Positions 45,229 through 53,870 of a DNA stretch of 64,000 bases are shown here, one piece after another; positions within the stretch are counted from its first letter, which is position 1, and each line of letters starts with the position of its first letter. The notes under the pieces are model-generated. The model saw nothing but the letters and a program-made list of their open reading frames with translations. It was not told the origin of the DNA and ran no database searches. This stretch comes from Mesorhizobium temperatum (GTDB taxonomy: Bacteria > Pseudomonadota > Alphaproteobacteria > Rhizobiales > Rhizobiaceae). The position numbers and the translations under genes were made by a program. The stretch is taken from positions 34,314 to 98,313 of the forward strand of contig NZ_NPKJ01000077.1 in assembly GCF_002284575.1 (NCBI RefSeq), written 5' to 3'.

Positions 45229-45369
45229 GGTGTGTTGAGATTCAGGTCAGGCCGAGTCGAAAATGGTGGGTTCCGAGAACCGGAGCGGAACGTACTTTTG
45301 GGTACGTGAGCACCGGAAGCGCAGGAAGCCACCATTTGCAGGCCGGCATCACCTGAATATCAATACACC
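45229..45369. repeat. Large imperfect palindrome between polA and zur
   Basis: Arms of 46 bp (45229-45274 and 45324-45369) pair with about 36 matches: GGTGT-TTGA-ATTCAGGT and AAATGGTGG-TTCC are conserved in both. The centre carries a smaller palindrome (ACGTAC / GTACGT). The element fills the whole gap between the convergent polA and zur genes. It looks like a rhizobial intergenic mosaic element and serves as a bidirectional terminator; genome copy number is untested. Confidence 0.75.
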
Positions 45370-45774
45370 TTAAGCCGCCTCGGCCAGGCATTTGGCACAG
45401 GTCCCGCGGAACTCGATCACCGCCTTCTTGGCGGCGAAGCCGGTCGAGCGCACCCATTCGTCGAGCCGGTGTCCGACATCATGGTCGGAAAATTCGGTCA
45501 CCTGCCCGCATGTGTCGCAGATGGCAAAGGCGGTCATCGAATGACTGTGGTCGTGCGGCTCGGCGCAGGCGACAAAGGAATTGAGGCTTTCGAGCCTGTG
45601 CACGAAGCCGGACTTCACCAGCGTGTCGAGCGCGCGATAGACTTGCAGCGGTGCTCGAAAACCCCGCTCGCGAAGCTGGTCGAGCAATGTATAGGCGCTG
45701 AGCGGACCGCTGGCGGCCTCGAGTTTCTCGAGCACGCACAACTGATTTTTCGTCAGCACATCCCTTGCCGCCAT
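45370..45774 (-). CDS. zur: Fur-family transcriptional repressor, Zur-like
   Basis: A 134-residue Fur-family repressor. The N-terminal winged helix (about residues 5-80) includes PLSAYTLLDQLRERGFRAPLQVYRALDTLVKSGFVHRLESLNSFVAC. The dimerisation domain has the structural zinc cysteines CDTCGQ and the C-terminal CAKC pair. The regulatory zinc ligands are in EPHDHSHSMTAF. This arrangement resembles Zur more than Fur or Irr. No znu uptake genes are nearby, and no Zur box could be seen in the adjacent gap. Confidence 0.82.
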   Translation of the reverse strand: MAARDVLTKNQLCVLEKLEAASGPLSAYTLLDQLRERGFRAPLQVYRALDTLVKSGFVHRLESLNSFVACAEPHDHSHSMTAFAICDTCGQVTEFSDHDVGHRLDEWVRSTGFAAKKAVIEFRGTCAKCLAEAA

Positions 45775-46023
45775 GATCCTGTTTCCAACCCGTATTGCGC
45801 CGGTTGCACGTCATTTCCGCATGCAAGCGGCTTCGATCCCATCCAGATAGCGACGAACGGGCCTTTTTGCTACTGTTTCTGTGCCGGCATGGCCCAGAAG
45901 CCGGCCAACTCCGGGCAGGCTCAAATTTCGAAGCAGACATTGGCGGGCCGTGTAAATAAAAACGGCGGAGCAGTTCCCGCCGTACCTGTTCGGCTATGCG
46001 TTGCCAATCACTTCCGTGGTGGA

Positions 46024-47070
46024 TCACTTCCGCGGCGGACCTTTGCGTTCGGCTGAGGCGGCCCACAGATTGATGTCGGCTTCGCGCGCGTAGGTGTCGA
46101 TTTCGGCGAGCTCGGCATCGCTGAAGTCGAGCGCCTTCAGCGCGCCGACGCAATCTTCGACCTGTTCGGGCCGGCTGGCGCCGATCAGCGCCGAGGTCAC
46201 CCGGCCCTTGCGCAGCACCCAGGCCAGCGCCATCTGCGCCAGCGTCTGCCCGCGTCGGCCGGCAATCGCGTTCAGCGCCTTGATGTTGACGATGGTCTTG
46301 TCGTTGATGAAGGCCGGCCTCAGCGACTTGCCTTGGCTGGCGCGGCTGCCCTCAGGGATGCCGCCGAGATATTTGTCGGTCAGCATGCCTTGCGCCAGCG
46401 GCGTGAACACGATCGAGCCGACGCCGAGCCCCTCCAGCGTGTCGAGCAGACCATCGTCCTCGACCCAGCGGTTGAGCATCGAATAGCTCGGCTGATGGAT
46501 GATGCAAGGCGTGCCGAGCTGCTTCAAAATGTCGGCGGCCTCGCGCGTGCGCTGCGAATTGTAGGAGGAGATGCCGGCATAAAGCGCCTTACCCGAGCGC
46601 ACCGCGTGATCGAGCGCGCCCATCGTTTCTTCCAGCGGAGTATCAGGATCGAAGCGGTGCGAATAGAAGATGTCGACATAGTCGAGCCCCATCCGCTTCA
46701 GGCTCTGGTCGAGACTGGCCAGCACATATTTACGCCCGCCCCACTCGCCATAGGGCCCGGCCCACATCTCATAACCGGCCTTGGTCGAGATGATCAGCTC
46801 GTCACGATAGGAGGAGAAATCCGTCCGCAGGATTTCGCCAAAAGCCGTCTCCGCCGAGCCGGGCGGCGGGCCGTAATTGTTGGCGAGGTCAAAATGCGTG
46901 ATGCCGAGATCGAAGGCCTTGCGCGCGATCGCCTGCTTGGTCCGGTGCGGCGTGTCGTCACCGAAATTGTGCCAGAGCCCGAGCGAGATCGCCGGCAATT
47001 TCAGGCCGGATCGCCCGCAGCGATTATAGACCATTTTCTCGTAGCGGTTTTCGGCGGGCACATAGGGCAT
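46024..47070 (-). CDS. Aldo/keto reductase, L-glyceraldehyde 3-phosphate reductase type
   Basis: A 348-residue NADPH-dependent aldo/keto reductase close to E. coli YghZ (Gpr) and voltage-channel beta subunits. The AKR catalytic tetrad Asp-Tyr-Lys-His is visible (FDLANNYGPPPG, ISTKAGYEMW, FYSHRFDPD). The C-terminal cofactor block is SALIGASRPEQVEDCV. Members detoxify methylglyoxal or reduce L-glyceraldehyde 3-phosphate. It stands alone before the sugar operon. Confidence 0.9.
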   Translation of the reverse strand: MPYVPAENRYEKMVYNRCGRSGLKLPAISLGLWHNFGDDTPHRTKQAIARKAFDLGITHFDLANNYGPPPGSAETAFGEILRTDFSSYRDELIISTKAGYEMWAGPYGEWGGRKYVLASLDQSLKRMGLDYVDIFYSHRFDPDTPLEETMGALDHAVRSGKALYAGISSYNSQRTREAADILKQLGTPCIIHQPSYSMLNRWVEDDGLLDTLEGLGVGSIVFTPLAQGMLTDKYLGGIPEGSRASQGKSLRPAFINDKTIVNIKALNAIAGRRGQTLAQMALAWVLRKGRVTSALIGASRPEQVEDCVGALKALDFSDAELAEIDTYAREADINLWAASAERKGPPRK

Positions 47071-47117
47071 GGGAGATCCTCAAAGCAAAAGCGAGCCCGG
47101 CAGCTGCTACCGCGAAA

Positions 47118-47173
47118 AGGGTGAGTCGGCTCTGTCCTCACCCTTAGCCTCTCCCCATTTTCATGGGGAGAGG
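47118..47173. terminator. Tandem hairpins between the aldo/keto reductase and sugar operon
   Basis: AGGGTGAG / CTCACCCT (47118-47125 with 47137-47144) is followed by CCTCTCCCC / GGGGAGAGG (47148-47156 with 47165-47173), both perfect. The second loop is ATTTTCAT. The pair lies downstream of the Gfo/Idh/MocA gene and probably terminates the minus-strand sugar operon; the stems resemble rhizobial dispersed CTCCCC palindromes. Confidence 0.6.
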
Positions 47174-47218
47174 GGTCGACGGAAAACAGCACGTGTCGCA
47201 ATCACTGAAGCGCTTACC

Positions 47219-48376
47219 CTATTTCTTCTTTGCCAAGAGCTTCTTCGCCAACAGCCCTTCCGCATCCTTGACGCCCAGTGCCGCAGGCCGTTCGCAGGTG
47301 GTCTGCATGGCAACGAACTTTCCGCTCGCGCCTGACCGCAACATGCCGGTCATCACATCGACGGCATGCAGCGCCAGTTCCATCGAACAGCGATGCGGCC
47401 GGCCTTCCGCGATAGCCAGCGCCATGTCGGCGAGACCGGCGGTGCGGTAGTTGGCCATCATGCCGTGCGAATGCATCTGGTTGGCCAAGCCGAACGGATG
47501 CTTCCACTTCGGCAGCTTCTTGACCGGCTTGGCGGCATCGGTGATGCGAACGTCACCGCCGAAGAAATTCGGATCCGGCAAAAACACCGTGCCCAACTCG
47601 CCGTAGAGTTCCATCGGCGCATGGCCATGGCTCCACACGTCCCAGCTGGTATTGAGCGTCACCACGGCGCCATTCTCGAACTCCATCACGCCGTGGATCG
47701 TCGTCGGCGTGGCGACCAGGACTTTTTCGCCCGCGCGAGGCTTGGACGAGATCGTACGTTCCGTCGTCGGGATCGAAGCGAAGGCTGCCACCTGCTTCAC
47801 CGGCCCGATCAGCTGGATCAGGTTGGTGATATAGTAGGGTCCGATGTCGAGCACCGGCCCAGCGCCAGGCTGGAAGAAGAAGTCCGGATTGGGGTGCCAA
47901 TGCTCCATCCCATGGTTCATTACGTGGCATGTGCCGCTGGTGATCTTGCCGAGCTTGCCACTGTCGATCAGGTTGCGGACAAGCTGGTGCGCGCCACCGA
48001 GGAAAGTATCGGGCGCCGAGCCGATGCGCAGTCCCTCTCTCTCCGCCAGTTTCTTCAGGTCGAGCCCTTCCTTGACCGATAGCACGAATGGCTTTTCCGA
48101 ATAGACGTGCTTGCCGGCATCGAGGATCTGTTTCGACACCTCATAGTGCACCGCCGGAACGGTGAGGTTGACGATGATGTCGATATCGTCAGCCTTGAGC
48201 AGCCCTTCGACTGTCTCGGCGCGCAGCTTGAACTCCTTCGCCCGCGCCTTGGCTGCATCCATGTTGATATCCGCACAGGCGCGCATCTGGATGCCGCGAA
48301 ACAGCGGCGTAAACGAGAAATACGCCTTCGAAATGTTGCCGCAGCCGATGACGCCGATCCCAAGTTTTCTTGCCAT
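47219..48376 (-). CDS. Gfo/Idh/MocA family oxidoreductase
   Basis: A 385-residue NAD(P)-dependent dehydrogenase of the glucose-fructose oxidoreductase/inositol dehydrogenase superfamily. The Rossmann motif is GIGVIGCGNISKAYF at the N-terminus. The active-site block EKPFVLSVKEGLDL contains the conserved Lys. The C-terminal domain has DIGPYYITNLIQLIG. The extreme C-terminus is a Lys/Leu/Ala low-complexity repeat (LLAKKLLAKKK). It is the last gene of the sugar transporter operon and probably oxidises the imported sugar or a derivative. Confidence 0.9.
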   Translation of the reverse strand: MARKLGIGVIGCGNISKAYFSFTPLFRGIQMRACADINMDAAKARAKEFKLRAETVEGLLKADDIDIIVNLTVPAVHYEVSKQILDAGKHVYSEKPFVLSVKEGLDLKKLAEREGLRIGSAPDTFLGGAHQLVRNLIDSGKLGKITSGTCHVMNHGMEHWHPNPDFFFQPGAGPVLDIGPYYITNLIQLIGPVKQVAAFASIPTTERTISSKPRAGEKVLVATPTTIHGVMEFENGAVVTLNTSWDVWSHGHAPMELYGELGTVFLPDPNFFGGDVRITDAAKPVKKLPKWKHPFGLANQMHSHGMMANYRTAGLADMALAIAEGRPHRCSMELALHAVDVMTGMLRSGASGKFVAMQTTCERPAALGVKDAEGLLAKKLLAKKK

Positions 48377-48388
48377 GCTGATTTGCTC

Positions 48389-49135
48389 CTAATAGGTCTT
48401 GGCGGCTGCGATCGAGCGGCGGGCGAAGCGCTCGATATCGTTGGGGTTGTCCTGTTCCATGACGTAGTATTTGGCGGCGCCCTTGGCGCGCAGCGCCTGG
48501 ATCAGTCCGGCCCAGTCGATCGTGCCGTGGCCGACATCCGACCAGCCGTCCTCGTCGAGACCCTCGCCGGGCTTGGCAATGTCCTTGACATGGACGGCGG
48601 CAATGCGTTTGCCATACTTCTCGATCCAGGGCAGCGGATCGTCGCCGCCGCGCACCACCCAAGCGACGTCCATCTCCCAGCCAATGTCGGGCGCTGCCGC
48701 CAGGATGTGGTCTTGCGGCACCGAGCCGTCGGCAAGCTTCTTGAACTCGAAGTCATGATTGTGCCAGGCAAAGCCGTAGCCGGCTTTCTCAGCCGTCTCG
48801 CCGACCTTGGCCAGGCGTGCGCCGAAGCCGCGCCAGCCGGCCGCGTCGGTCGGCCTGCTCTCGGCGACCAGATAGGGGCAGATGAGCAACGTGATGCCGA
48901 GCGTGTCGGCGATTTTGCGCACGCCATCGAAATCCTTCTCGAGCGCGTCGATCGAGAAATGGCCGGTCGGCATGGCGAGCCCGTTCTTGTCGAGTTCGGC
49001 GCGAAACGCCTTGGGGTCGTCATAGACGCCGCCGAACCCTTCGACTTGCGCGTAGCCGAGCTCGCCCAGCATCTTGAGCACCGCTTCCCAAGGTTGGAAA
49101 TTGCGAGCGCTGTAAAGTTGGAATGACCAGTTCAT
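48389..49135 (-). CDS. Sugar phosphate isomerase/epimerase (AP endonuclease-2 TIM barrel)
   Basis: A 248-residue TIM-barrel protein of the IolE/IolI-like family, divalent-metal dependent. Metal ligands are visible in FAWHNHDFEF, IGWEMDVAW (Glu, Asp), AVHVKDIA and the final Glu in YYVMEQDNP. It lies between the ABC ATPase and the Gfo/Idh/MocA gene; these two enzyme types together are typical of inositol-like or keto-sugar catabolism. Exact reaction unknown. Confidence 0.88.
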   Translation of the reverse strand: MNWSFQLYSARNFQPWEAVLKMLGELGYAQVEGFGGVYDDPKAFRAELDKNGLAMPTGHFSIDALEKDFDGVRKIADTLGITLLICPYLVAESRPTDAAGWRGFGARLAKVGETAEKAGYGFAWHNHDFEFKKLADGSVPQDHILAAAPDIGWEMDVAWVVRGGDDPLPWIEKYGKRIAAVHVKDIAKPGEGLDEDGWSDVGHGTIDWAGLIQALRAKGAAKYYVMEQDNPNDIERFARRSIAAAKTY

Positions 49136-49188
49136 CGTCTCTGTCCGTTCTCTGGGGATGGATGGGCTTGAGGTGAAATTCTTGGGAG

Positions 49189-50292
49189 TTACAGGCGGGC
49201 GCCGGTTGCGGCGTCGAACAGCGAAGCGCGCATCGGGTCAAAACCGATGCTCACCGTGTCGGCATTGTTTGGTGTGCGCTCGGATGTCACCCTAACCGTG
49301 AAATTCTGATTTCCGAGCTTCAGCCAGACCAGCGTGTCGGACCCCATGGGTTCGACGACGACGACATTTGCCGTGGCTGTGAACGGCCATCCGGAGCCGC
49401 TGTTGAACGCGACATGCTCGGGCCGGATACCGAACACGGCCGCTCCCGGCACGGGCTCCTTTTCGAAAGCGTAAGTGGCGAGCGGGATCCGCACATCCTC
49501 GGCGACGAAGTGCCAGTTGCCATCATTTTTCTCCAGCCGGCCGTCGAGGAAATTCATCGCCGGCGAGCCGAGGAAGCCAGCGACGAAACGGTTGACCGGG
49601 CGGTTGTAGATGGTCTGCGGTGCGTCGAGCTGCTGGATGACGCCGCCCTTCATCACCGCGATGCGGTCGGCCAGCGTCATAGCCTCGATCTGGTCGTGGG
49701 TGACATAGATCATCGTGTTCTGCAGCTTGCTGTGCAGCAGTTTGATTTCGACACGCAGCTCCGCGCGAAGCTTGGCGTCGAGATTGGAAAGCGGCTCATC
49801 GAACAGGAAGACGTCGACGTCGCGCACCAACGCCCGCCCGATCGCGACACGCTGGCGCTGGCCGCCCGAAAGCGCCGACGGCTTGCGCTGCAGCAGTGGC
49901 TCGATCTGCAGGATTTCGGCGGCCCGCGCGATGCGCTTGGCGATCTCATCCTTGGCGATGCCGGCAACGCGCAGCCCGAAAGACAGGTTCTTCTCCACCG
50001 TCATCTGCGGGTAGAGCGCATAGGACTGGAACACCATGCCGATGCCACGGTTCTTGGGTTCCTCCCAGGTGACGTTCTTGCCCTTGATGAAGATGCGGCC
50101 GTCCGAAACGTCGAGCAGTCCGGCGATGCAGTTGAGCAAGGTCGACTTGCCGCAGCCGGACGGCCCGAGCAGCACGATGAACTCGCCTTCGGCGACATCG
50201 ATGTTGAGCGTCTCCAGCACCGAAATTGCGCCGAAATTCAGCGACAGGTCCTGGATTGAGACACTGGCATTTTCGAGTCTTGTCATCATCAT
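49189..50292 (-). CDS. Carbohydrate ABC transporter ATP-binding protein (UgpC/MsmK type)
   Basis: A 367-residue MalK-like ATPase. Walker A is GPSGCGKSTLLN, the Q-loop is in VFQSYALYPQMTV, the signature is LSGGQRQRVAIG, Walker B is FLFDEPLSNLDAKLR and the H-loop is TVHDQIE-like in YVTHDQIEAMT. A C-terminal TOBE regulatory domain spans about 260-365. Three overlapping ATGs (50286, 50289, 50292) follow an AAAGG, with the permease stop inside them. It energises the two permeases encoded upstream. Confidence 0.93.
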   Translation of the reverse strand: MMMTRLENASVSIQDLSLNFGAISVLETLNIDVAEGEFIVLLGPSGCGKSTLLNCIAGLLDVSDGRIFIKGKNVTWEEPKNRGIGMVFQSYALYPQMTVEKNLSFGLRVAGIAKDEIAKRIARAAEILQIEPLLQRKPSALSGGQRQRVAIGRALVRDVDVFLFDEPLSNLDAKLRAELRVEIKLLHSKLQNTMIYVTHDQIEAMTLADRIAVMKGGVIQQLDAPQTIYNRPVNRFVAGFLGSPAMNFLDGRLEKNDGNWHFVAEDVRIPLATYAFEKEPVPGAAVFGIRPEHVAFNSGSGWPFTATANVVVVEPMGSDTLVWLKLGNQNFTVRVTSERTPNNADTVSIGFDPMRASLFDAATGARL

Positions 50293-51224
50293 CCTTTCAC
50301 CGCGCCGGCGGCGATGCCACGCACGAAAAGCTTGCCGGAAACGAAATAGACGACGAGCGGTACGAGGCCGGTCAGGATGGTGGCGGCCATGTTGACGTTG
50401 TATTCCTTCACGCCTTGCACCGAGTTGACGATGTTGTTGAGCTGCACTGTCATCGGATAGGTGTCGGGGCGGGTGTAGACGACGCCGAACAGGAAGTCGT
50501 TCCAAATGCCGGTCACCTGCAGGATGATTGCGACGACGAAGATCGGCAGCGACATCGGCAGCATGATACGGAAATAGATGCCCCAGAAGCCGGCGCCGTC
50601 GACGCGCGCCGCCCGGAACAGTTCATCAGGCATGGAAGAAAAATAGTTGCGGAACAACAGAGTCAGGATCGGCATGCCGAAGATGGAATGGACGATCACC
50701 AGACCGCTTAAGCTGCCGTAGAGGCCGATTTCGCGCAGGATGATGACGATCGGATAGATCATCACCTGATAGGGGATGAAGGCGCCGACGATCAGGATGA
50801 CGAAGAAAGTGTCGGCGCCCTTAAAGCGCCAGTTGGCAAGCGCGTAGCCGTTCACCGAAGCGATCGCGATCGACAGGATGACCGACGGAACGGTGATGCG
50901 CACCGAATTCCAGAAGCCGCGCGAGAGCCCGTCGCAGTTGAGGCCGGTGCAGGCGCTGGACCAGGCCTTCACCCAAGGCTCAAAGGTGATCTCCAGCGGC
51001 GGTGAAAAGATGTTGCCGAGGCGTATCTCCGGCATGCCCTTGAGCGACGTCACCACCATCACATAGAGCGGCAGCAGATAATAGAGCGCCACCACGATGA
51101 GCGTGCCATAGAGGAAGATGTTGCGGCGCGAGAATACATGCCGCGGCTTCGGCCCTCGCGGCCCGGATGCCTCAAACCCGATAGAATCCGTACCGGCAGG
51201 CAGGGAAACGGCAAGGTCAGACAT
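50289..51224 (-). CDS. Carbohydrate ABC transporter permease (MalG-like)
   Basis: A 311-residue inner-membrane permease with six membrane helices. The EAA motif for ATPase docking is ELFRAARVDGAGFWGIYFRIMLPMSLP. The overall layout is that of the second permease (MalG/UgpE type), with an N-terminal extension rich in charged residues. It overlaps the upstream permease by 8 nt and the ATPase gene by 4 nt. Confidence 0.92.
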   Translation of the reverse strand: MSDLAVSLPAGTDSIGFEASGPRGPKPRHVFSRRNIFLYGTLIVVALYYLLPLYVMVVTSLKGMPEIRLGNIFSPPLEITFEPWVKAWSSACTGLNCDGLSRGFWNSVRITVPSVILSIAIASVNGYALANWRFKGADTFFVILIVGAFIPYQVMIYPIVIILREIGLYGSLSGLVIVHSIFGMPILTLLFRNYFSSMPDELFRAARVDGAGFWGIYFRIMLPMSLPIFVVAIILQVTGIWNDFLFGVVYTRPDTYPMTVQLNNIVNSVQGVKEYNVNMAATILTGLVPLVVYFVSGKLFVRGIAAGAVKG

Positions 51225-52110
51225 GCTTCTTGCCTCCGAATTCGAGGTAAGCCCACGGCACGATGACGACCACCACCGACAGCAGCATCATGGTCGAGGC
51301 GGCGAAGCCCTGGCCGAGGTTCTGGGCGAAGAACATGTAGTCATAGACATATTTGGCCGGCACTTCGGAGGCGATGCCGGGACCGCCGCTGGTCTGGGCG
51401 ACAACCAGGTCATAGACCTTGACGATACCGGCAGCGATGATGACAAGCGCGGTGATGAAGACCGGGCGCATCATCGGGATGATGATGAAGAGATAGGTCT
51501 TTAGGGTGGGTATCCCGTCCACCCGCGCGGCCTTCCAGATATCCTCGTCGATGCCGCGCAGGCCCGCCAGCATCAGGCACATGATCAGCCCGGTGCCTTG
51601 CCAGAGCGCGGCGATCAAGATGCCGTAGATGACGATCTCGGAATTGTAGAGCGGATCGAAGCTGAAGCTTTCCCAGCCGAGGCCGCGCACCACCCCCTGG
51701 ATTCCGAACTCCGGGTTGAGCAGCCATTGCCAGACAAGACCGGTGACGATGAAAGAAAGCGCGAAGGGGTAGAGGAAGATGGTGCGGAACGTGTCCTCGA
51801 AGCGGATCTTCTGGTCGAGCAGCGCCGCCAGTATGAAGCCGATGACGAGAGAGAACACCAGCGACAGCACGCCGTAGACCAGCAGGTTCTCGATCGAGAC
51901 CAGCCAACGCGGCGTCGACCACAGTCGATAATACTGGTCGAGCCCGACGAAGTTCAGCCGCGGCAGGAGCTTCGAATTGGTGAAGGAATAGAGCACCGTC
52001 CAGGCGCTGCCGCCGACGAAGATCACCAGTGCGGTGAGGACCATCGGAATAGAGGCGACCTTGGCGTTGAGGTTGCGGAAGAGTTGGTTGGGGCGTTCGC
52101 TCTTGCTCAT
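51217..52110 (-). CDS. Carbohydrate ABC transporter permease (MalF-like)
   Basis: A 297-residue inner-membrane permease. The EAA motif is EDIWKAARVDGIPTLKTYLFIIIPMMRP near residue 195. It has an N-terminal helix (about 20-40) and six core helices, typical of the first permease of the CUT1 family. It starts 102 nt after the binding-protein gene and overlaps the second permease. Confidence 0.92.
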   Translation of the reverse strand: MSKSERPNQLFRNLNAKVASIPMVLTALVIFVGGSAWTVLYSFTNSKLLPRLNFVGLDQYYRLWSTPRWLVSIENLLVYGVLSLVFSLVIGFILAALLDQKIRFEDTFRTIFLYPFALSFIVTGLVWQWLLNPEFGIQGVVRGLGWESFSFDPLYNSEIVIYGILIAALWQGTGLIMCLMLAGLRGIDEDIWKAARVDGIPTLKTYLFIIIPMMRPVFITALVIIAAGIVKVYDLVVAQTSGGPGIASEVPAKYVYDYMFFAQNLGQGFAASTMMLLSVVVVIVPWAYLEFGGKKHV

Positions 52111-52212
52111 CTGCGCAGCCGGGCTGGATCGGGTAAGGGCGGGAGGGTCAAGACTTGACCCGGAGCTCCCGGCCCCGCGGTCGCGGGCCGGGAGCGAGCG
52201 GTTCGTCGATCG

Positions 52213-53451
52213 TCAGTCCGCTGAGGCGACGATGTCGGCGAAGCGCTTTTGCGCCTCTTCCACGGTCATGTCCGGCTTGGCGAAGAACTCGGAGAAAAGG
52301 TCCTCCTTCTGCTTTTGAGTGTCCTGCGACAGCAGCTGGTCCGTCCAGGGCATGACGCTGCCTTTGGCCAGGATGTCGAGCCCCTTCTTCATGCAGTCGT
52401 TCGCCGCCTTGAGGTCGATATCGCCGCGCACCGGCAGCGAGCCCTTCTTGAGGTTGAAGGCGACCTGCGTGTTGGGATCGAGCAGCGTTTCGGCCAGCGC
52501 TTCCTGCGCCTTGGACTTTTCAGCGTCCTGCAGCAGCGGGAAGTAGAAGGCGTCGCCGCCGGTGGCGATGACCTCGTTCAGGCCAAGGCCGGGAAGGCAC
52601 GTATAGTCCTTGCCGGCGGTCTGCCCGGCAACCTGGAACTCGCCCTGCGCCCAGTCGCCCATGATCTGGCCGCCGGCGTTGCCGGAGATGACGAGATTGG
52701 TGGCCTGGTTCCAGTCCTGCACATTGGTGTTCTTCGCCATCTTACGGGCATCGTCGGCGGCCTTGAACACCTTCGCGACCTCGGGCCCGGCGGCGAAATC
52801 GGCATCCTTGTCGCGATAGACCTTCAAGAAAGCGTCGGTGCCGCCGACCGCCGTGAGCAGTACGTCGAAGGCGCCCGAGGATTGCCAGGGCTGCCCGCCG
52901 AGCGCCAGCGGTATGATGCCTGCCTTCTCCAGCGCAGGGGCGGCTGCGACATATTCATTCCAATTCTTCGGCACCGGCACACCGGCCTTTTCGAAGGCCG
53001 CGTTCGACAGCCACAGCCACTGCCAGGAGTGAATGTTGACCGGCACGCAATAGATCTTGCCGTCTAGGGTACAGCCGTCGAGCAGGCTCTTCGGCTGTAC
53101 GATTTCCGCCCACCTGTCCCTGGTGGCGAGATCGGTCAAATCGCGCATCAGACCGGCCTGCACCAATTCTTCCGCTTGCCGGCCGTGGTTGAACTGGGTG
53201 GCGCCCATCGGGTCGCCGCCAGTGATGCGGCTGATCATGATCGGCCGCGCCGTGCCGCCGGAGCCGGCGATAGCGCCGTCGACCCAATGATTACCTGTCG
53301 CGTCGAACGCCTTGGCGAATTCGGCGACCGCCGCCGCCTCGCCGCCCGAAGTCCACCAATGGGTGACTTCCAGATCCGTCGCTGCCGCCGGGCCGGCGAA
53401 TGACAGCGCGGTTGTCACCGCCAACGCAGCGGTCATGAATTGGTATCGCAT
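52213..53451 (-). CDS. Carbohydrate ABC transporter substrate-binding protein
   Basis: A 412-residue CUT1 family periplasmic binding protein. A signal peptide of about 23 residues (MRYQFMTAALAVTTALSFAGPAAA) is followed by TDLEVTHWWTSGGEAAAV. Aromatic residues suit sugar stacking (NIHSWQWLWLSN, GGQPWQSSGAF). The layout resembles sugar-binding proteins of glucoside or mannose-type transporters in rhizobia; ligand unknown. Start ATG 53451 has GGAGGAG 6 nt upstream. It is the first gene of the operon. Confidence 0.92.
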   Translation of the reverse strand: MRYQFMTAALAVTTALSFAGPAAATDLEVTHWWTSGGEAAAVAEFAKAFDATGNHWVDGAIAGSGGTARPIMISRITGGDPMGATQFNHGRQAEELVQAGLMRDLTDLATRDRWAEIVQPKSLLDGCTLDGKIYCVPVNIHSWQWLWLSNAAFEKAGVPVPKNWNEYVAAAPALEKAGIIPLALGGQPWQSSGAFDVLLTAVGGTDAFLKVYRDKDADFAAGPEVAKVFKAADDARKMAKNTNVQDWNQATNLVISGNAGGQIMGDWAQGEFQVAGQTAGKDYTCLPGLGLNEVIATGGDAFYFPLLQDAEKSKAQEALAETLLDPNTQVAFNLKKGSLPVRGDIDLKAANDCMKKGLDILAKGSVMPWTDQLLSQDTQKQKEDLFSEFFAKPDMTVEEAQKRFADIVASAD

Positions 53452-53466
53452 TTCGGCTCCTCCCAG

Positions 53467-53486
53467 AATCTGAAACGTTACAGATT
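53467..53486. promoter_or_regulatory. LacI-family operator O1
   Basis: AATCTGAAACGTTACAGATT is a nearly perfect palindrome with the central ACGT-like core of LacI-family operators. It lies 16 nt upstream of the binding-protein ATG, where a bound repressor would block the operon. Confidence 0.75.
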
Positions 53487-53755
53487 TTCGATAAGGCAAT
53501 TGCGTGAGGCGCGCAACCCCGAATAGCAGCGGTTCAACATTATTTCGAGCTGCGGACAAATCTGCCCGTGCAACTACCTTCCATCGCACCGCAGCGAGGT
53601 AGGTTGCGCCGCAAAAATGACGGTTGCAATTAACGAAACCCGGCAAAATCCTGCTCCGCAGGCAATCCCTTGCCGACGTCCCAACGACTTTGCGTCGAAT
53701 GGAGCGTCGCTCGTGCAGGATACCTGTCACCAACCGCTATGCGATGGCAAGTGAC

Positions 53756-53775
53756 AATCTGTAACGTTTCAGTAT
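53756..53775. promoter_or_regulatory. LacI-family operator O2
   Basis: AATCTGTAACGTTTCAGTAT matches the reverse complement of O1 at 18 of 20 positions. It is followed by TATATAGGG, which could be the -10 region of the regulator promoter. It lies about 96 nt upstream of the lacI-type gene, so the repressor probably controls itself as well. Confidence 0.75.
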
Positions 53776-53870
53776 ATAGGGTGTTCATCAGGCGGAGAGT
53801 CGCAGGCGAGCCGCAATCCGCCGATTGCCGGCCTGCACGGCAACTGCTATGCGCCTGACGGGCGGGATGA

